From assembly GCA_014529385.2 (NCBI GenBank), contig CM043953.1, positions 85,652,342 to 85,716,341 on the forward strand: DNA of 64,000 nucleotides. The letters run 5' to 3'. The number at the start of each line of letters is the position of its first letter. Within the stretch, counting starts at the first letter, position 1. Positions 46,573-58,753 of the stretch are shown here, piece by piece. Source of the DNA: Adiantum capillus-veneris. Its lineage: Eukaryota > Streptophyta > Polypodiopsida > Polypodiales > Pteridaceae. The position numbers were made by a program, and so were the translations under genes. The notes below the pieces were generated by a model that did no database searches, was not told the DNA's origin, and saw nothing but the letters and a program-made list of their open reading frames with translations.

Positions 46573-47991
46573 TTACATTGACACTACTTCAACCCGACCA
46601 TCCAACTCTTTGCACAAAATATCTTTTTCCCTTCGCCGCATCACCTTACGGCCAGCTAAGAAAAAGGAAAAATCTGATAGGTCCTTGTCCATTGACTCTT
46701 CAATGATGTCATTTTGCAAATGATGAAGACTGCACAGCTCCCTTATTGTAACCACCAATAGTAGGCCATGCTCTTTATCAATCACTTCCACATCCACAGT
46801 AGGATTATCTTCCAAACCTGCAGAAACCTGGTCCATAGGAATGTACTTACCGTTTAGCATTTGTGATCGCATATACCAAAATGAGAGTAACAGTGATTGG
46901 CTTGCAATCATGTACTTGACAACTAGAGTATCAAGCGCGACCTCGCACCGTAAACCAATCTCTTCCTTTGCATACCATCCTTTGTCAAGAAGTTTGTCAC
47001 AGGATGACTGCTGAAATGACTTGCACATGAACATAGTTTTTGTAACTCTGATGTTGTAGCTATGAAACAGCTCTATGAAGAGTGCAACAGGACAAAAGTT
47101 TGCAATTCTAGCCAGTTTGGTAGGAATAGAGCTACGTAGAGACCTTTGTATATCCTTGAAGAGCTTACTTCGCATTGCCTCCACCATTGTTTCCTCGGGA
47201 ACTGGCCAGTCCACAGTGTTCCAATCGGTTGGTAGAGGCACTTTCACCAACATGCCATTCTTATTCCCTGAGCTGAGTTGGTAAAAGTGGTCATAAAAAA
47301 AGATTCCCTCATCAGCCAGTCTTTTGCTGCTCCTCTCTGAGTACTGTAGAGAACCAATGTGGGCATGTACAACATGGAAGAGGCCTATTATGCACTCCAC
47401 AGGTTCCCATTGCTCATAAGAAGAGGGATAAACATCTGCAATATATATAAGAAGAGTTAAACTAAGAGTATCAATAAGTACAAATGACAAATCTAATGTA
47501 ATTGAGCTGTGAAGAGTGGAGACATTACTCATAACAAGCGGGGGAAACATTGCAAAATATATAAGAAAAGTTATAATGAGAGTATCAGTAAGTTCACATG
47601 TCGAGTACTTACAATTGCAATGTGGTTGATGTATATCTGATACATTTCCACCGTTTGCTATCACCTCTGGATGGGTAAACACATGCTGAACAAGAACTTC
47701 CTTTACAGATCTTTTGCTGATTTCAACTTTGAAATCCAACACCCTGGCCTTCCATGCTGAGCGGTAAACGTTGATACCACTAGACCTCTTGGGTCTTCTT
47801 GGTTGCATGAGGACCCATGAACCTTTGTTTATCCTTTGTCCAACCCATTGGTTCTCTGCACTTATTGAAGCTGGTATTGTAATTGAGGATATGCTACTAC
47901 TTGGCCTTCTAAGCAAAGTGCCATTGTTGGTTGTTGGTGTGAGAGACAGTAAACACCTGGAGGCTCTTGGGCGAGAAGACGTGGACGCCAT
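46573..47991 (-). CDS. Unknown protein, two exons
   Basis: ATG at 47991 ('MASTSSRPRASRCLLSL'), stop at 46573. A likely intron 47612-47436 (GTAAGT...TTGCAG, 177 bp, a multiple of 3 without stops) splits 'HQPHCN' from 'YPSSYEQWEPVECIIG'. Spliced, the product is about 413 aa; with the intron retained it is 472. The intron-encoded stretch is unusually hydrophobic, which supports it being non-coding. Visible features: a Ser/Arg-rich N-terminus, 'VLVQHVFTHPEVIANGGNVS', 'AHIGSLQYSERSSKRLADEG', and an acidic C-terminus. No known domain. It ends facing the 3' end of the H3 fusion gene. Confidence 0.65.
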   Translation of the reverse strand: MASTSSRPRASRCLLSLTPTTNNGTLLRRPSSSISSITIPASISAENQWVGQRINKGSWVLMQPRRPKRSSGINVYRSAWKARVLDFKVEISKRSVKEVLVQHVFTHPEVIANGGNVSDIHQPHCNCKYSTCELTDTLIITFLIYFAMFPPLVMSNVSTLHSSITLDLSFVLIDTLSLTLLIYIADVYPSSYEQWEPVECIIGLFHVVHAHIGSLQYSERSSKRLADEGIFFYDHFYQLSSGNKNGMLVKVPLPTDWNTVDWPVPEETMVEAMRSKLFKDIQRSLRSSIPTKLARIANFCPVALFIELFHSYNIRVTKTMFMCKSFQQSSCDKLLDKGWYAKEEIGLRCEVALDTLVVKYMIASQSLLLSFWYMRSQMLNGKYIPMDQVSAGLEDNPTVDVEVIDKEHGLLLVVTIRELCSLHHLQNDIIEESMDKDLSDFSFFLAGRKVMRRREKDILCKELDGRVEVVSM

Positions 47992-48312
47992 AACTCTCAG
48001 AGAAAAGCTTTAGTGGAGGGAGATTCACTTTGAAAGCATTCTAATGGAGGGAAAGTGTTTTAGAATTCCAATATCTTGTGCGGGCTTAATGGTCACCCTC
48101 CAGTACGTTAATGACCATAAGAGAATATCAGAAGTGGGACCACACGCAAGCACCTAAAAGCTCGGTAAAAGGAAGGAAATTACTATGCTACAATCCTAGT
48201 TTCGTGAAAGTTTTATGCTATTTTCCTATTTTTTGAGTCTTTCCACGTACTTTCCTACGTAACGTAGCCTTCATGCTCATTGGATGCGCTCTATTTTTCT
48301 CTCTCTTCATAT

Positions 48313-48345
48313 GGCCCTCCAAATGACCTCAGAAATTTCCTAATG
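48313..48345 (-). repeat. Right 33-bp inverted repeat of the island
   Basis: Reverse complement of 36583-36615 with one mismatch (T for G at position 15 of the repeat). Confidence 0.85.
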
Positions 48346-48917
48346 ACTCAAAATCCCAAAATTCCCACCAGATTAGCATGTAGACATCCTACGCGTAGGA
48401 TGTCTCCTGGCTTGAAATTTATTTTTTTCCTGACAGAAATGCTCATGATGCTCTGCAGCTCTATCAGAAACACTCACAGTAACTTTTGGACTTCATTTTA
48501 GCTTTCAAACACACTTTTGCATCTTTTACAAACTTGTGATGAATTTACGAAACAAGTATATATACATGAAGTGCTCTAGATCCTGAATCATGATGTCCTA
48601 CTTACTCTACTTCTACTTATCATGTGAAATGGTGATAATGGTGTTTTGGTTGCTTTCTCGACTCTCCGGAATCTCACGCTCTCCTCTCACCGCTTCTACC
48701 ACTCCAACTCCTACTCAAGAACTCAACTAATACCTAAAACTATTTTAGTATACCTAAATCTACCTAAGTCGAAGGATCTAGGCCAGACACTCGCTTCCTA
48801 GACTCCCTCTAAGACCTAGAGAGTCCTCCTCCTCTGGTCCTATCTAAATGCAAAACGAGACTCTTGGCAAGCCAAAAATCCCTATCCTCAAGTCTCAGTC
48901 ACCTACCTAAGCTTTTC
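48346..48917 (-). other. Element C leader, distal part, with one perfect palindrome
   Basis: Non-coding. The 24-bp palindrome AGACATCCTACG + complement is at 48382-48405, identical to the one at 23195. The element C primer site follows at 48918. Confidence 0.7.
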
Positions 48918-48937
48918 GTCCCCGACAGCGGCGCCAA
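48918..48937 (-). other. Primer binding site, tRNA-Asp type
   Basis: On the minus strand, directly after the LTR end CCAACA, the sequence is T + TGGCGCCGCTGTCGGGGA + C. The plant tRNA-Asp complement used by Tat/Athila elements is TGGCGCCGTTGCCGGGGA; 16 of 18 bases agree. It fixes the orientation of element C. Confidence 0.88.
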
Positions 48938-49872
48938 TGTTGGACGGATACGCCACGACGGACGTCAACACAGCAAGAACTCACCTAACAAGATTTGTCA
49001 GCTAAGGATGAAGCTCAACCCGGAGGCACGTGGAAGCAAGCATAAGGTGTCAACCTACACTGGACTGACTCCTAACTAATTCCTACAGAGGTCTCTACCC
49101 AATGTTGAAGTCACAGCCTTCAAGAGTGCATAAAAGGAAACTTCCTACAACGCTTTCTAATGCCGAACACCTATCAAACAATCTTGGAGCACCACAAAAC
49201 TTGAAGGAGACCCTACTACCACCAATAGGTCGCTCTTACTCAGGTCTATGAACCAAGACCCCAACCCAAAACACCCGGCGCAAAATCACGTAGGATGTCT
49301 GGCCGAAGTTTCCAAGTCTCCGTTTCCGAAATCTAAAGTGCCTAATGTGTAGCTCTACTCAATGTGAATGCATGGATATGCTGCAATGCAAAATCGGACA
49401 ACGTATGCTCACCTAATCACCAGATGAAGCTCGTAGAAGGAGCTCGCAAAACCGGACCGTATGCGCGCAATGTAAGTATCGGCGCATAGCTCTCGTCGGG
49501 GGCAACATGCTGCTCTTCCCCGCACTCGATTCCGACCAACGGTGCACACATAGTGTCAAGATGAAGCTCACACTCTCTCTCGTACACAGTACGCTCACTC
49601 ACAGACTTCACAACTTCTTTTCTTTAAAAATGAGAAAAGGTCCTTCATTAAGGTCAAAAAGTGTTATAAATACCTTACAATTCTCAAACCCTAAAGTTCC
49701 AAATCATCCAACTACTCAATCTAACTAACAAAATTAGGATACAATCTGGAAACTTCTCTAAGCCCCAATATTTACAAGTTGAAATGTCGAGTTTTCTCAG
49801 TAAATGAATAATTACAAAAAATGATAATCTGTCGAGAAGCCAGTTTCCGTCGGGTGTCCCCAGCTTCTAACA
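48938..49872 (-). repeat. 5' LTR of element C
   Basis: 935 bp. On the minus strand it starts TGTTAGAAGCTGG and ends CGTCCAACA. The same family, in + orientation, is at 56791-57709. It contains the half-palindrome GACATCCTACGTGA, also a TATTTATA-like box and an AATGAA(A) region near its middle. Confidence 0.9.
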
Positions 49873-50931
49873 ATGGATGATGTTCGTGATGGCGTTCAAG
49901 TTTCCCATATTCCACAAGCCTGGAAAATCTCATTGTGGTGCTGATTTTCTTTCCAGAAGTACTGAAGGCTACTCTAAAATATCTTTGAGGGACAAGCATG
50001 TAGATGCATAGCTATTTCAAGTAACAATTGAGGAAAATTCAGATCCTGAATGGTATGATGTGTATCAGTTCCTTTCAAGAGGAGGATTTCAAGACAATTG
50101 GACTCAGAATTGGAAGAAAGCTCAGATCATTAAGAGTCTGAAGTTCACCATAATAGGAGGATTTCTCTATAGATTGGGAATGGATGTTGTTCTTTAAAGG
50201 TGTGTGCCAATGGAAGGGAGGATGCAAGTCATCTCTGAAGCACACGATGAAATTCTAGAGGACACTTCTCCACTGATATCACTTATAAAATAATTTTGCA
50301 AGTCGGATTATGGTGGCAAACCTTGATAGCGGATTACAGAAGTCTTTGCAAGTCTTGTGGTATATGTGACAGAATGGCCAGACCTATAGTAGCTGATATG
50401 ACTCCACCCACTCCAGTACAGCCGCCGCTAGGAGTATTCATGAAATGGGGTTTGAACGTCATGGGACCATTCAAGAAGGTCACTCCAAGGAAGAACCAAT
50501 ACATCTTAATGGCTACATGTTAAGTCACGAAATGGGTAGAGGCCAAGGCTCTTCCAAATAATATTGCCAAATCAATTGCTATTTTCATGTTTGGAAACAT
50601 TATCTGCCGCTATGGATGCCGCATTGAAATTGTGTCTGATCAAGGCACACATTTCATTGATGACACAATGGAAACTCTGATGGAGATACTCTAGTTAAGC
50701 AAAGGAAATCGACTCCCTATCCGAGGTGCAATGGTTAAGCAGAGAGCAATAATAAAACCATCAAGAATATTTTGACCAAGATTGTTCAGAAGGAGCCACA
50801 CCAATGGGATATCAAGCTCCAAACTGCTCTATGAGCTACAAAACAGCTTATAAAGTCACCATTGGAATGACACCTTTCATAATGGTGTATGGTAACGAAG
50901 TTGTAGTGTCTATTGAATAGCACCTTTGGGG
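49873..50931 (+). pseudogene. Element D RNase H end and integrase
   Basis: Continues the RNase H frame interrupted at 11298 ('AFKFPIFHKPGKSHCGADFL'). The linker, the H2C2 remnant 'CKSCGICDRMARPI' and the integrase core 'WGLNVMGPFKKVTPRKNQYI' (catalytic Asp changed to Asn) follow, then 'IEIVSDQGTHFIDD' and 'TIGMTPFIMVYGNEVVVSIE'. It breaks off there, ~40 bp before repeat R copy 2. Multiple stops. Confidence 0.85.
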
Positions 50932-50971
50932 TGCAGGTCCCTCTAGATCTACAACAGTGGACCCTACGACC

Positions 50972-53750
50972 GGAATGATAAGTAGTGGAGCTTTTATGGT
51001 GTGTACATGTATAAGAGTGAGGAGTGTGGGCACTCTTTCTCAGAAGTCTCTTGCACGACAACTACGTGCTGCCATGCAATCACCATCGCCAAGGTTCGTG
51101 ACCTCTTTGCTCCAACCTCAAACCTCCTCGTCGACAACACCCTCTACTTGTCGCTATCTAACACTACCTGATCCACCCTGCTGGGGGTTGGTACAACTTT
51201 GCAACTATAGCTTTGGAGTCATCGCAGAGTATGGGTCCCAAGAAAATGTCAAAGAAGATGTAGAACACACTCAATGAAACTGCAACATCCATTACTTCCA
51301 TTCAGGCCCCCCTACCACTCATTTCATATAGTAAGATACAAATACATGTGTTTAATAAATAGGAAGAATCATTGCTGCAATTATGGGGTCTGCATGTGGT
51401 AGTACAGGATACGAAGTTTGATTTTGATACAGCCATTATTAAACACGTTGGTGCAGCCAAAGTGTGTCGACTCTAGATGGTGGCATGGGCAAATGCAAGC
51501 ATAAGCATGGCAAAGGACTAAAGCAGCTAGGAAGATCTGGGAAGGGAGGTGGGAGCGGAAGTGTATGCATGATGCGGCTTATAGGCCAGGGAAGGCTCCA
51601 TAATGGGCTACTTGGGGTAGCAGGTGAAGGAGATGCAAAGTGCACCCATTGGGTCCCGAAATGAAGAGCTTGAAGTGTTGAAGTAGCAGGTCCAGACGGC
51701 TCATCAAACCGAGCTACGGAGCCCAAGTTACTGAAGCTTGAAGCTTTAGTGGTTTGCAGATTCTTGCTGGACAGGGCAGCTGGGTACAGGTGATCCAAGT
51801 GGAAGTCAAGGTATAGATGTGTAGACCTCGGTTCATGGAGGGTGTCTTTTCGGATTGTGGATCGGAGCCATGTTTTGTGAGATATGATCATTTGAAGTTT
51901 TTCCGGAGCCAGGTCTGAGCCCACTTAGCTGCATTGGATAATGTGCCATTTGGCATCTTTTGAGCCTCGACAAAGTTCTAGATCAGGTTGTACATCATAT
52001 GGAGCTAACATGAAGAGACTGCATGCCAAACGGAGTCCGGCGCAACAAGTTACGACAGTCGGAAGATTGGGTATCTTCGCCCGAAGTTGATTGTTGCAGA
52101 TGGTTTGATTGTGTTTTGGTTGCATTGGATCTTAGGCCTGGAAAAATCGGGTAGCAATGAGGATTATGGAGAAGTAAGGCGGCAATGCAAGATTTCACCC
52201 GGGCTGTGCATGGGAGCAGAAAATGGGAGCTAGGCAAATGCAAGCAAAAAAGTTTTTTGGTTTAAAAAAAACAATGGGGTTTTTCTTATCTTCAAGGCCT
52301 TGAGGCTTAAGGCATGCGGAGGTGCCACATGTCCTGCGGTATAACCCACATGCGCTGGCGGGAGCGGAGGAGCTGCACTGTATATACTGAGGCATGGCCT
52401 CTCCATGGTACACAACAAGGGAGTGGGCTCCTTGGGAGCTCCTTGGCCATGGCGTCCGCCCGGGGAGGTCACCTAATAAAAATGTAACCTATCACGTGAG
52501 TTCAACAGAAGGGTATTTAAAGTTCTTGAAACTTACAGAAATATATATATAGAAGGGCATTATTTTTTCAGATTTGAAAAAAACTTACAGATTTTAAAAG
52601 AAAAGGGTACATTATATTCTTAACAAAATTCACAGATAAGGGGTTTTATAAACATGTATTAAACGCACGTGATGTGGTAGTTCTAAACATAGTGAACCCC
52701 CCCGAGGGCGTCCGTGGGTGTGGCGCTGCGCGCAGCGCGGTTTGGCTACTGGTGGCGATTTTGGTGGCAGTGGCCGGTGGTCCAGGGAGGTAGCGCGCCC
52801 GTGGGTGGGCCGCATGGCGGTGGAATTTTGTGATGACGAGGCAGGAGATAAGGGCCGTTGCCTGCGCCCATAAGGGGCTGAATTTTTTGAGGATAAGGGG
52901 TTGTACCCCGCGCAATAGCGACATCGCTATTGCTTTGAGGGGGGAGGGGTCCCACTTCAGAAAGGGGTGCCGATAAGTGGAAGGCTAAGGGTACTCCAAG
53001 GCCAAGAGAGGAGGAAGTCCAGCCGGCCAAAGGGAGAGGACCAAAGCCCAATGGGCACACCATGTAAATATTTCCAAAAGTGAACTATGCCAAGTGTTGG
53101 CAATGAAATCCAATTCTAAAAGAAGCTCTAAGTGAAGGCCGGGGGAGGTGAAGCTCACCCTTTTTTCTTTTTTTGGGCCTCCTAGAGGTACCCCTACAAA
53201 AGGTTGTAAATGCGAAAATTTGAGGGCTTTTCTGCCTGTGTGAGTAAGTGAAATCTTGAAGCTTGTGTGTTGCTAAGCTTGCCATTGAAGCTGCATACAT
53301 TGGTTGTACTACTCTCTATGCAATAATACCACTCACTTGCCCCAATCTCATGTGTTGCTTCTCCCCATCCCCCTCCTCTTCTCTCGCTCTTCGTGTATTG
53401 GTCGTTGCTTGCAGAGGGTTTGCCTGCAGCTCGAAAGGTGCTACCAACAGGGAAGATTAGGAGTGTTTTGTGATTCGAAAAGGGTGAGTTGAGCAGTGTG
53501 GGTGCTGTTGGTGTTGTGGGTGTTTTTTGCAAGGTGTGAGGTAGTTGTTTTGTATGCTAAAGCGGAGTTGTTAGTGCAAATAAGCCAATTTGAAGGTGTT
53601 TTTTGAGAGGTTAGGGGTGCTGTGGAATCCCTGGGCTATAGAGAGGCAAGTATTTTGTGTGATGGGTGTGTTCCCTATTCCCCCTCTCCATCTGCTGGTG
53701 CCCCCGCTGAGGAGCAGCTGATTGCTCGATGGTGTTGATCAAAGACGGTT
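50972..53750 (+). repeat. 2.8-kb LTR-like direct repeat R, copy 2
   Basis: Collinear with 265-3068. TATA-like near 52379 and AATAAAA near 52475. It is followed by 'aaagacggttatttccattaagga' and a gag ATG at 53768, so this copy functioned as, or derives from, a 5' LTR or leader. Confidence 0.75.
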
Positions 53751-53767
53751 ATTTCCATTAAGGAAAG

Positions 53768-56760
53768 ATGGCAACACATACTTATGGACCGATTTTTGCC
53801 GGAGAAGGAGATCCGGAAGAATGGATGGCCGATTTTGAGTTGTATATGTTGTCGCTTCATATGCCGGATGAATCTAGCAAGATGCAAACGATCCCGTTCT
53901 TGATGCGGGGAAAAGCAAAGACATGGTTCTATGCGTTGGAGGGAGATCCAAGAATTATGTGGCCGGCGTTGCGGGCCCGTTTTTTGCAAGACTTTCAAAA
54001 AGAGGTGTCTCCTATCGACTTGGATGCAAGGTTGAAGAATTTGAAGCAGGACGTGAATGAGGAATTTAGCGTCTTCCTCGCCCGCTTCGAAGAGTGCTGG
54101 AGAGATTTTGCAATGGCCATGCAGTTGTTCAATGGTGGTGAGTACTTTAAATTGGAAAATTTTATGTCTTGTTTACATCCCAAGGTTCGTGAAAAGGTGG
54201 ATTTCGAGGGCCCGGAGAATTACAACGGGGCAGTTGCCATTGCGCGGTCTAAAAGCCGCAAAATCAAGAAGAAGATCGAGCAAGGTGCACTCGAAAGATT
54301 AATGAAAAGCTTCAAAGCGGAAAGAGCACTCAAAGGAGATTTGAGTGAGTTATGGAAGCCGTCCGTGGAAACCATGTCGGGATCATCCCGAAGGGTGCAC
54401 AGATAGGTTTGAAGATTATATCAAAATTTTTGAGATCCTCGATGCTACGACAGAAAATATCTCAAATGTACCATTTACATAAGCAGAAGTGGATGAAGTA
54501 CGACGACAACTGCAAGAAGAGCAGGAAGGCCAAGAGAGAGAGAGAAAGACAAAGGCGGGATAGGGACTTCAAGAAAAAGCCGGCAACTCCACCGTCAAGC
54601 CTGGAGTCTAGCCCACCACCATATCCACCTCCTCGTAGCCCTCCACAAACCCAACAAAAGGAGGAGCTAGACAAATTTGAAGATCAAGAAGATTCAAGGC
54701 AAGAACAAAGCCAAGAGCAAGAGCAAAAAGAAGAAGTAAGCCAAAAGATGAGCAGCAACAGCCAGATGAAGCAAGGTTTAGCACATTTCTTGATCTACTA
54801 GCTGCTGGATATTCAAAAGAAGAGGCATCTATAGTAGCATTTGACTTGGCAAGCACAGGGCCCAAAGAACAGAAGTAGAGCCTGAGGTTAGTGGAACTAA
54901 AAGAGATGGCCATTGATACAGTGGACTTGTAGCCACCCACCAATGATTGGGATGTGGTGATGAAAAAGCTAACCGGGCTTAGGGCACAATCGTTGGCCAC
55001 GGAAAGTGAGATGGCTAATCTCAAAGCCAATGAAATCCTGATCAAATCTGAAGTAGACACACTACAAAGACAAAGCCAAGGGCATATAGAGAAAGAAGCA
55101 GAGCTGCAAGCCAGTCTGGACACAGCATGGCAAAGATGCGAGGAGATTGAAAGAGAAAATCCGGCAGCAGATCAAAGACTGCAAGGAGTTGAAGACAAAT
55201 ACAGAAAACTCAGCAAGGCATTGACAGATGCAGAGAGGGAAAGGGATAACCTAACCCTACAACTTGCTGAAGAATCCAAGGAAGTGAAAACACTGAGAAA
55301 TGCCAAGGAAAAGGTAGAGCTAGAGAATGAGGCGAGCCAGGATGAGGTCATCGAGCTTAAAGACCAGATGAAAGTCAAAGATCAAACCATGCAACACCTA
55401 CGGGCATCTCCTGCCAGAGTCATAACAACTAGCTCGACTCACACCACTTCAGAGACAGAGCTTTATGATGAACAAATGAAAGAGCTCCAAAAGAAGTTAA
55501 CCTTAGAGAAAAAGGAGAAGTTGATGATGGCCGAGGGCTCAGTGGTTATGCAAAACCGCATGGAAGAAGAAAGCACAGCAATGAAGAAGGAGCTAGAAGC
55601 TATCAAGAGAAAGCTCGAGGAGGCAGAAAAGATAAATGCCGATTTGAACCACCTCCTTGTGAATACCGGAGAGCAAGTGGAAGTGGAGAAGAAAACATTT
55701 CATAAGTAGATAGAAGAGTTGAAAGGCCAGCAGCAAACAGAAGAGCAGTTTAGCACTGGGCGAGCAGCCATGGAAGGAGTAGACTTAGAGAATGTGGCAG
55801 ATCCAGTGGACCCCACCATGCAAGAGTAAATCCTTGTAAGACCCTCTCAAGAGCCACAAGATCTGACACAAGAAGAAGACGAGAAAGCGCAAAAGGAAAT
55901 GGAAGCAGCAGTCAAAGACATAGCAAAAGAAGCCTTGGAATGGGAGCAGAGGGTCTTTAAATCAATGACTATTCATATGATAATGCCAGCAACCTTCGGC
56001 ATGAATGGCTACAGCCCTCTCTCCCATATCCTGTGCTGAAATATGAAGCTGCCACAATCAACAAGTTGATCAGAGAGGAGCCAACAGTGTCAATGTAGAA
56101 AGAAAACATCTCCAAGAGTGAAGGGGTAAAGTTGATAGTCGACTCTGAGCCCAGGTGGAGAAAGACATGGCTGACAAAGTATCCATAGTATCTAATCCAT
56201 CTGGTAGAGGGACCTAAAGTCATCATAGATAACCTCAGTTTCTGCCCTCTACCAAGGATACGGACATGGAAGGCCCATGAGCTATTGCAAAGAATCCAAC
56301 CTACTTGGCTAAATTACCCGAAGCTGCCAGGCTTGAAGGCAGGTGAGAAAAAAGTGTTCAATAGATGGTGAAAACCCTGACGGGCGCCATCAAATTGTTC
56401 ACTGGCTCGCCTGACCTATCTTGCATCATGATGCAAAAGATATGTAAAACACTTTTGGCAGTCTTTGAGACATTCAAACCAGGCCATGCGTGATAGACAG
56501 TATCTTCTTCTTTCAAGATACATACAAATGCGCATACGATCTGTCTGGTCAGCCATCCCACGAGGTGATACATGCATTGTATCAAAAGATTATGTTTTTG
56601 GCATCCTGTCACCTCCAGGCCTTTGAAGAAGCTTTCTACACCGACTTCTTCACAATCAGCACAGATATATTCGGCCCGATGCTATTGGCTCCACATGCAA
56701 GATATGAATCACTGCTCAAGATGAGAGAAAGCATATGATGAAGAAGCGTCTCAACACCCA
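53768..56760 (+). pseudogene. Element E: chimeric gag plus coiled-coil polyprotein
   Basis: ATG at 53768 opens 212 codons with a retrotransposon gag domain ('FAGEGDPEEWMADFELYMLS', 'AMQLFNGGEYFKLENF'). At 'ALERLMKSFKAERALKG' the sequence becomes homologous to the element C 3' ORF: SR-rich linker, PPPYPPPRSPP, 'STFLDLLAAGYSK', and a 250-aa coiled coil at 54954-55709. A 2-bp deletion after 'SSRRVHR' shifts frame relative to C, and several stops follow. Beyond 55800 a degenerate tail (e.g. 56490-56738) has no match in C, whose end is deleted. No RT or integrase is present, so it is non-autonomous. A purine tract (AAGGAGGGGGGGAG) abuts the downstream LTR. Confidence 0.7.
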
Positions 56761-56790
56761 TGTCGAGGATGATGAACAAGGAGGGGGGGA

Positions 56791-57709
56791 GTGTTAGAAG
56801 CTGGACATACCCTACGAAAAATGACTGCTCGGCGGTTTATTATTTTTTGTAATTAATCATTTATTAAGGAAACCCGACATTTCACTTTTGTAAATATTGG
56901 GGCTTACAAAAGTTTCCAGATTGTATCCCAGTTTTGACATTTAGATTGATTAGATGGTTAAATTGGAACATTAGGGTTTGAGAATTGTAAGGTATTTATA
57001 CCACTTTTTGACCTTAATGAAAAAACCTTTTATCATTTTTAAAAAGTTTTGAAGTCTGTGAGTAAGCGTACTGTGTACGAGAGAGAGTGAGAGCTTCATC
57101 TTGATGCTACGCGCGTATTAGTGGTCAGAATCGAGTGCGGAGAAGTGCAGCGTGTTGCCCCCGACGAGAGCTATGCACCAATACCTACATTGCGAGCGTA
57201 CGGTCTGGTTTTGCGAGCTCCATCTGGTGATTCGGTGAGCATACGTTATCCGTTCTCGCATTTCAGCATATCCACGCATTTGCATTGAGTAGAGCTACAC
57301 ATTAGATACTTTAAATTTCGGAAACAACGAACTGCAAATTTCTGCCAGACATCCTACGTGATTTTGCACCAGGTGTTTTGGGTTGGGATTTTGGTTCATA
57401 GACCTTAGGGAGAGCGACCTATTGGTGTTAGTAGGGTCTCCTTCAAGTTATGTGGTATTTCGAGATTGTTTGATGGGTATTCGGCTCTAGAAAGCGTTGT
57501 AGGAAGTTTCCTCTTATGCACTCCTGAAGGCTGTAGCTTAGACATTGGGTAGAGACTTCTGTAGGAATTAGTTAGGAGTCAATCGAGTGTAGGTTGACAC
57601 CCTATGCTTGCTTCCACGCGCCTGCAGGTCGAGCTTTGTCCTTAGCTGACAAATCTTGTTAGGTGACTTCTCGTTGTGCTGACGTCCGTCGCGGCGTATC
57701 CGTCCAACA
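56791..57709 (+). repeat. 3' LTR of element E (C-family LTR)
   Basis: 919 bp, TGTTAGAAGCTGG...CGTCCAACA, same family as 48938-49872 in opposite orientation. The polypurine tract directly precedes it. TATTTATA at about 56994 is a possible promoter box. Confidence 0.88.
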
Positions 57710-57711
57710 GC

Positions 57712-58207
57712 TGTTAATCAGAATCCATTTCCGAATAGCACAATGCATTCATTACATTCCTTGTCTCTTTCTCTACAATCTAAGTGTAATCATTTTCAAT
57801 TCTATTGTGGTTTGCGACGCATTTTTTGTGAGCGAAATGCATTGATTTGGAGGTTAAAATGGATTTTTTAAAAAGTTTTGACCATGGATAAGTGTTTCTA
57901 TGCTTAAGGAGGACCTTTTCGAGTATGGTTTTTGCACAGTTTTTGTGATGGATCGTGATTTATGTAGAATTAAGCCCGTAAGTGTTGTGATACCTTTCCT
58001 TAAGTTTCATTGCACACCGAATTCGTTTGGATGCTGAAAAGGCGTGATGACCTAGAGCCCTCCGAGTAGCCCTCTGAGTTCACTTTGGTGAGATTGACAC
58101 TCTCATTAAGTCTCCGTGCACCATCTCGAGTCGCTTCCATGCATATTAGCATTATGTTAGTACAAAAGAGCTATGCTATAGTCGTCCGTCGCGGCGACCC
58201 GGTAACA
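57712..58207 (+). repeat. 5' LTR of element F
   Basis: 496 bp starting TGTTA and ending TAACA, a perfect 5-bp terminal inversion. It starts only 2 bp after the end of the previous LTR. Its last ~25 bp (GTCCGTCGCGGCG) resemble the 3' end of the C-family LTR. A primer-site-like sequence follows. The other LTR is outside the window, so this call rests on ends and context. Confidence 0.65.
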
Positions 58208-58230
58208 TTCGCGCCGCCGCCGAGGAAGCC
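58208..58230 (+). other. Degenerate tRNA-Asp-type primer site of element F
   Basis: TTCGCGCCGCCGCCGAGGA directly after the LTR; compare TTGGCGCCGCTGTCGGGGA in element C. Four mismatches, so it is either decayed or uses a related tRNA. Confidence 0.55.
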
Positions 58231-58753
58231 GATCCTTAAGTGGTGAGTGACTTAGTGTACAAAAAAATCTCCCTTCAAAGCTTTTGAAACCCATTCCGCT
58301 TACACATAGACAGTGAAACAGCTAGACGTAGGTTTAGTGCTTGGTAGAGACTGGAGTCCGAGACTAGCCAGTGCTACTCCTTTAGAGCAAAGAAAGCTGT
58401 GAGTGAAGTACAAGATAGTATTTCGTTCTTTGACTTTCACATGCTTGGAAAGGGGCTATTCCACCACACAATTTGTTGTTATGTTTGTGTTGTTAAGCTC
58501 ACTTACTTCGCACATTCATTTCAATTTATAGGATTAGGTTAGGAAACAAATTACACCATCATTTGGGGCCAAAAGGATTGAGGAACAAACTGTCACAAAC
58601 CTTAGTTTGGTGTTGAAGACCATAACTTTGAAAAGTTGAAGAAGTGATGGTCAGAGCTTCAAAACTGGACCAAACCCAGCAAAACCTTCAAAAAGGGGGA
58701 TAAAAGAACTTGTTGAACAAGACTGTGCAGAAAATTTCCAAATTCAAATTCCA

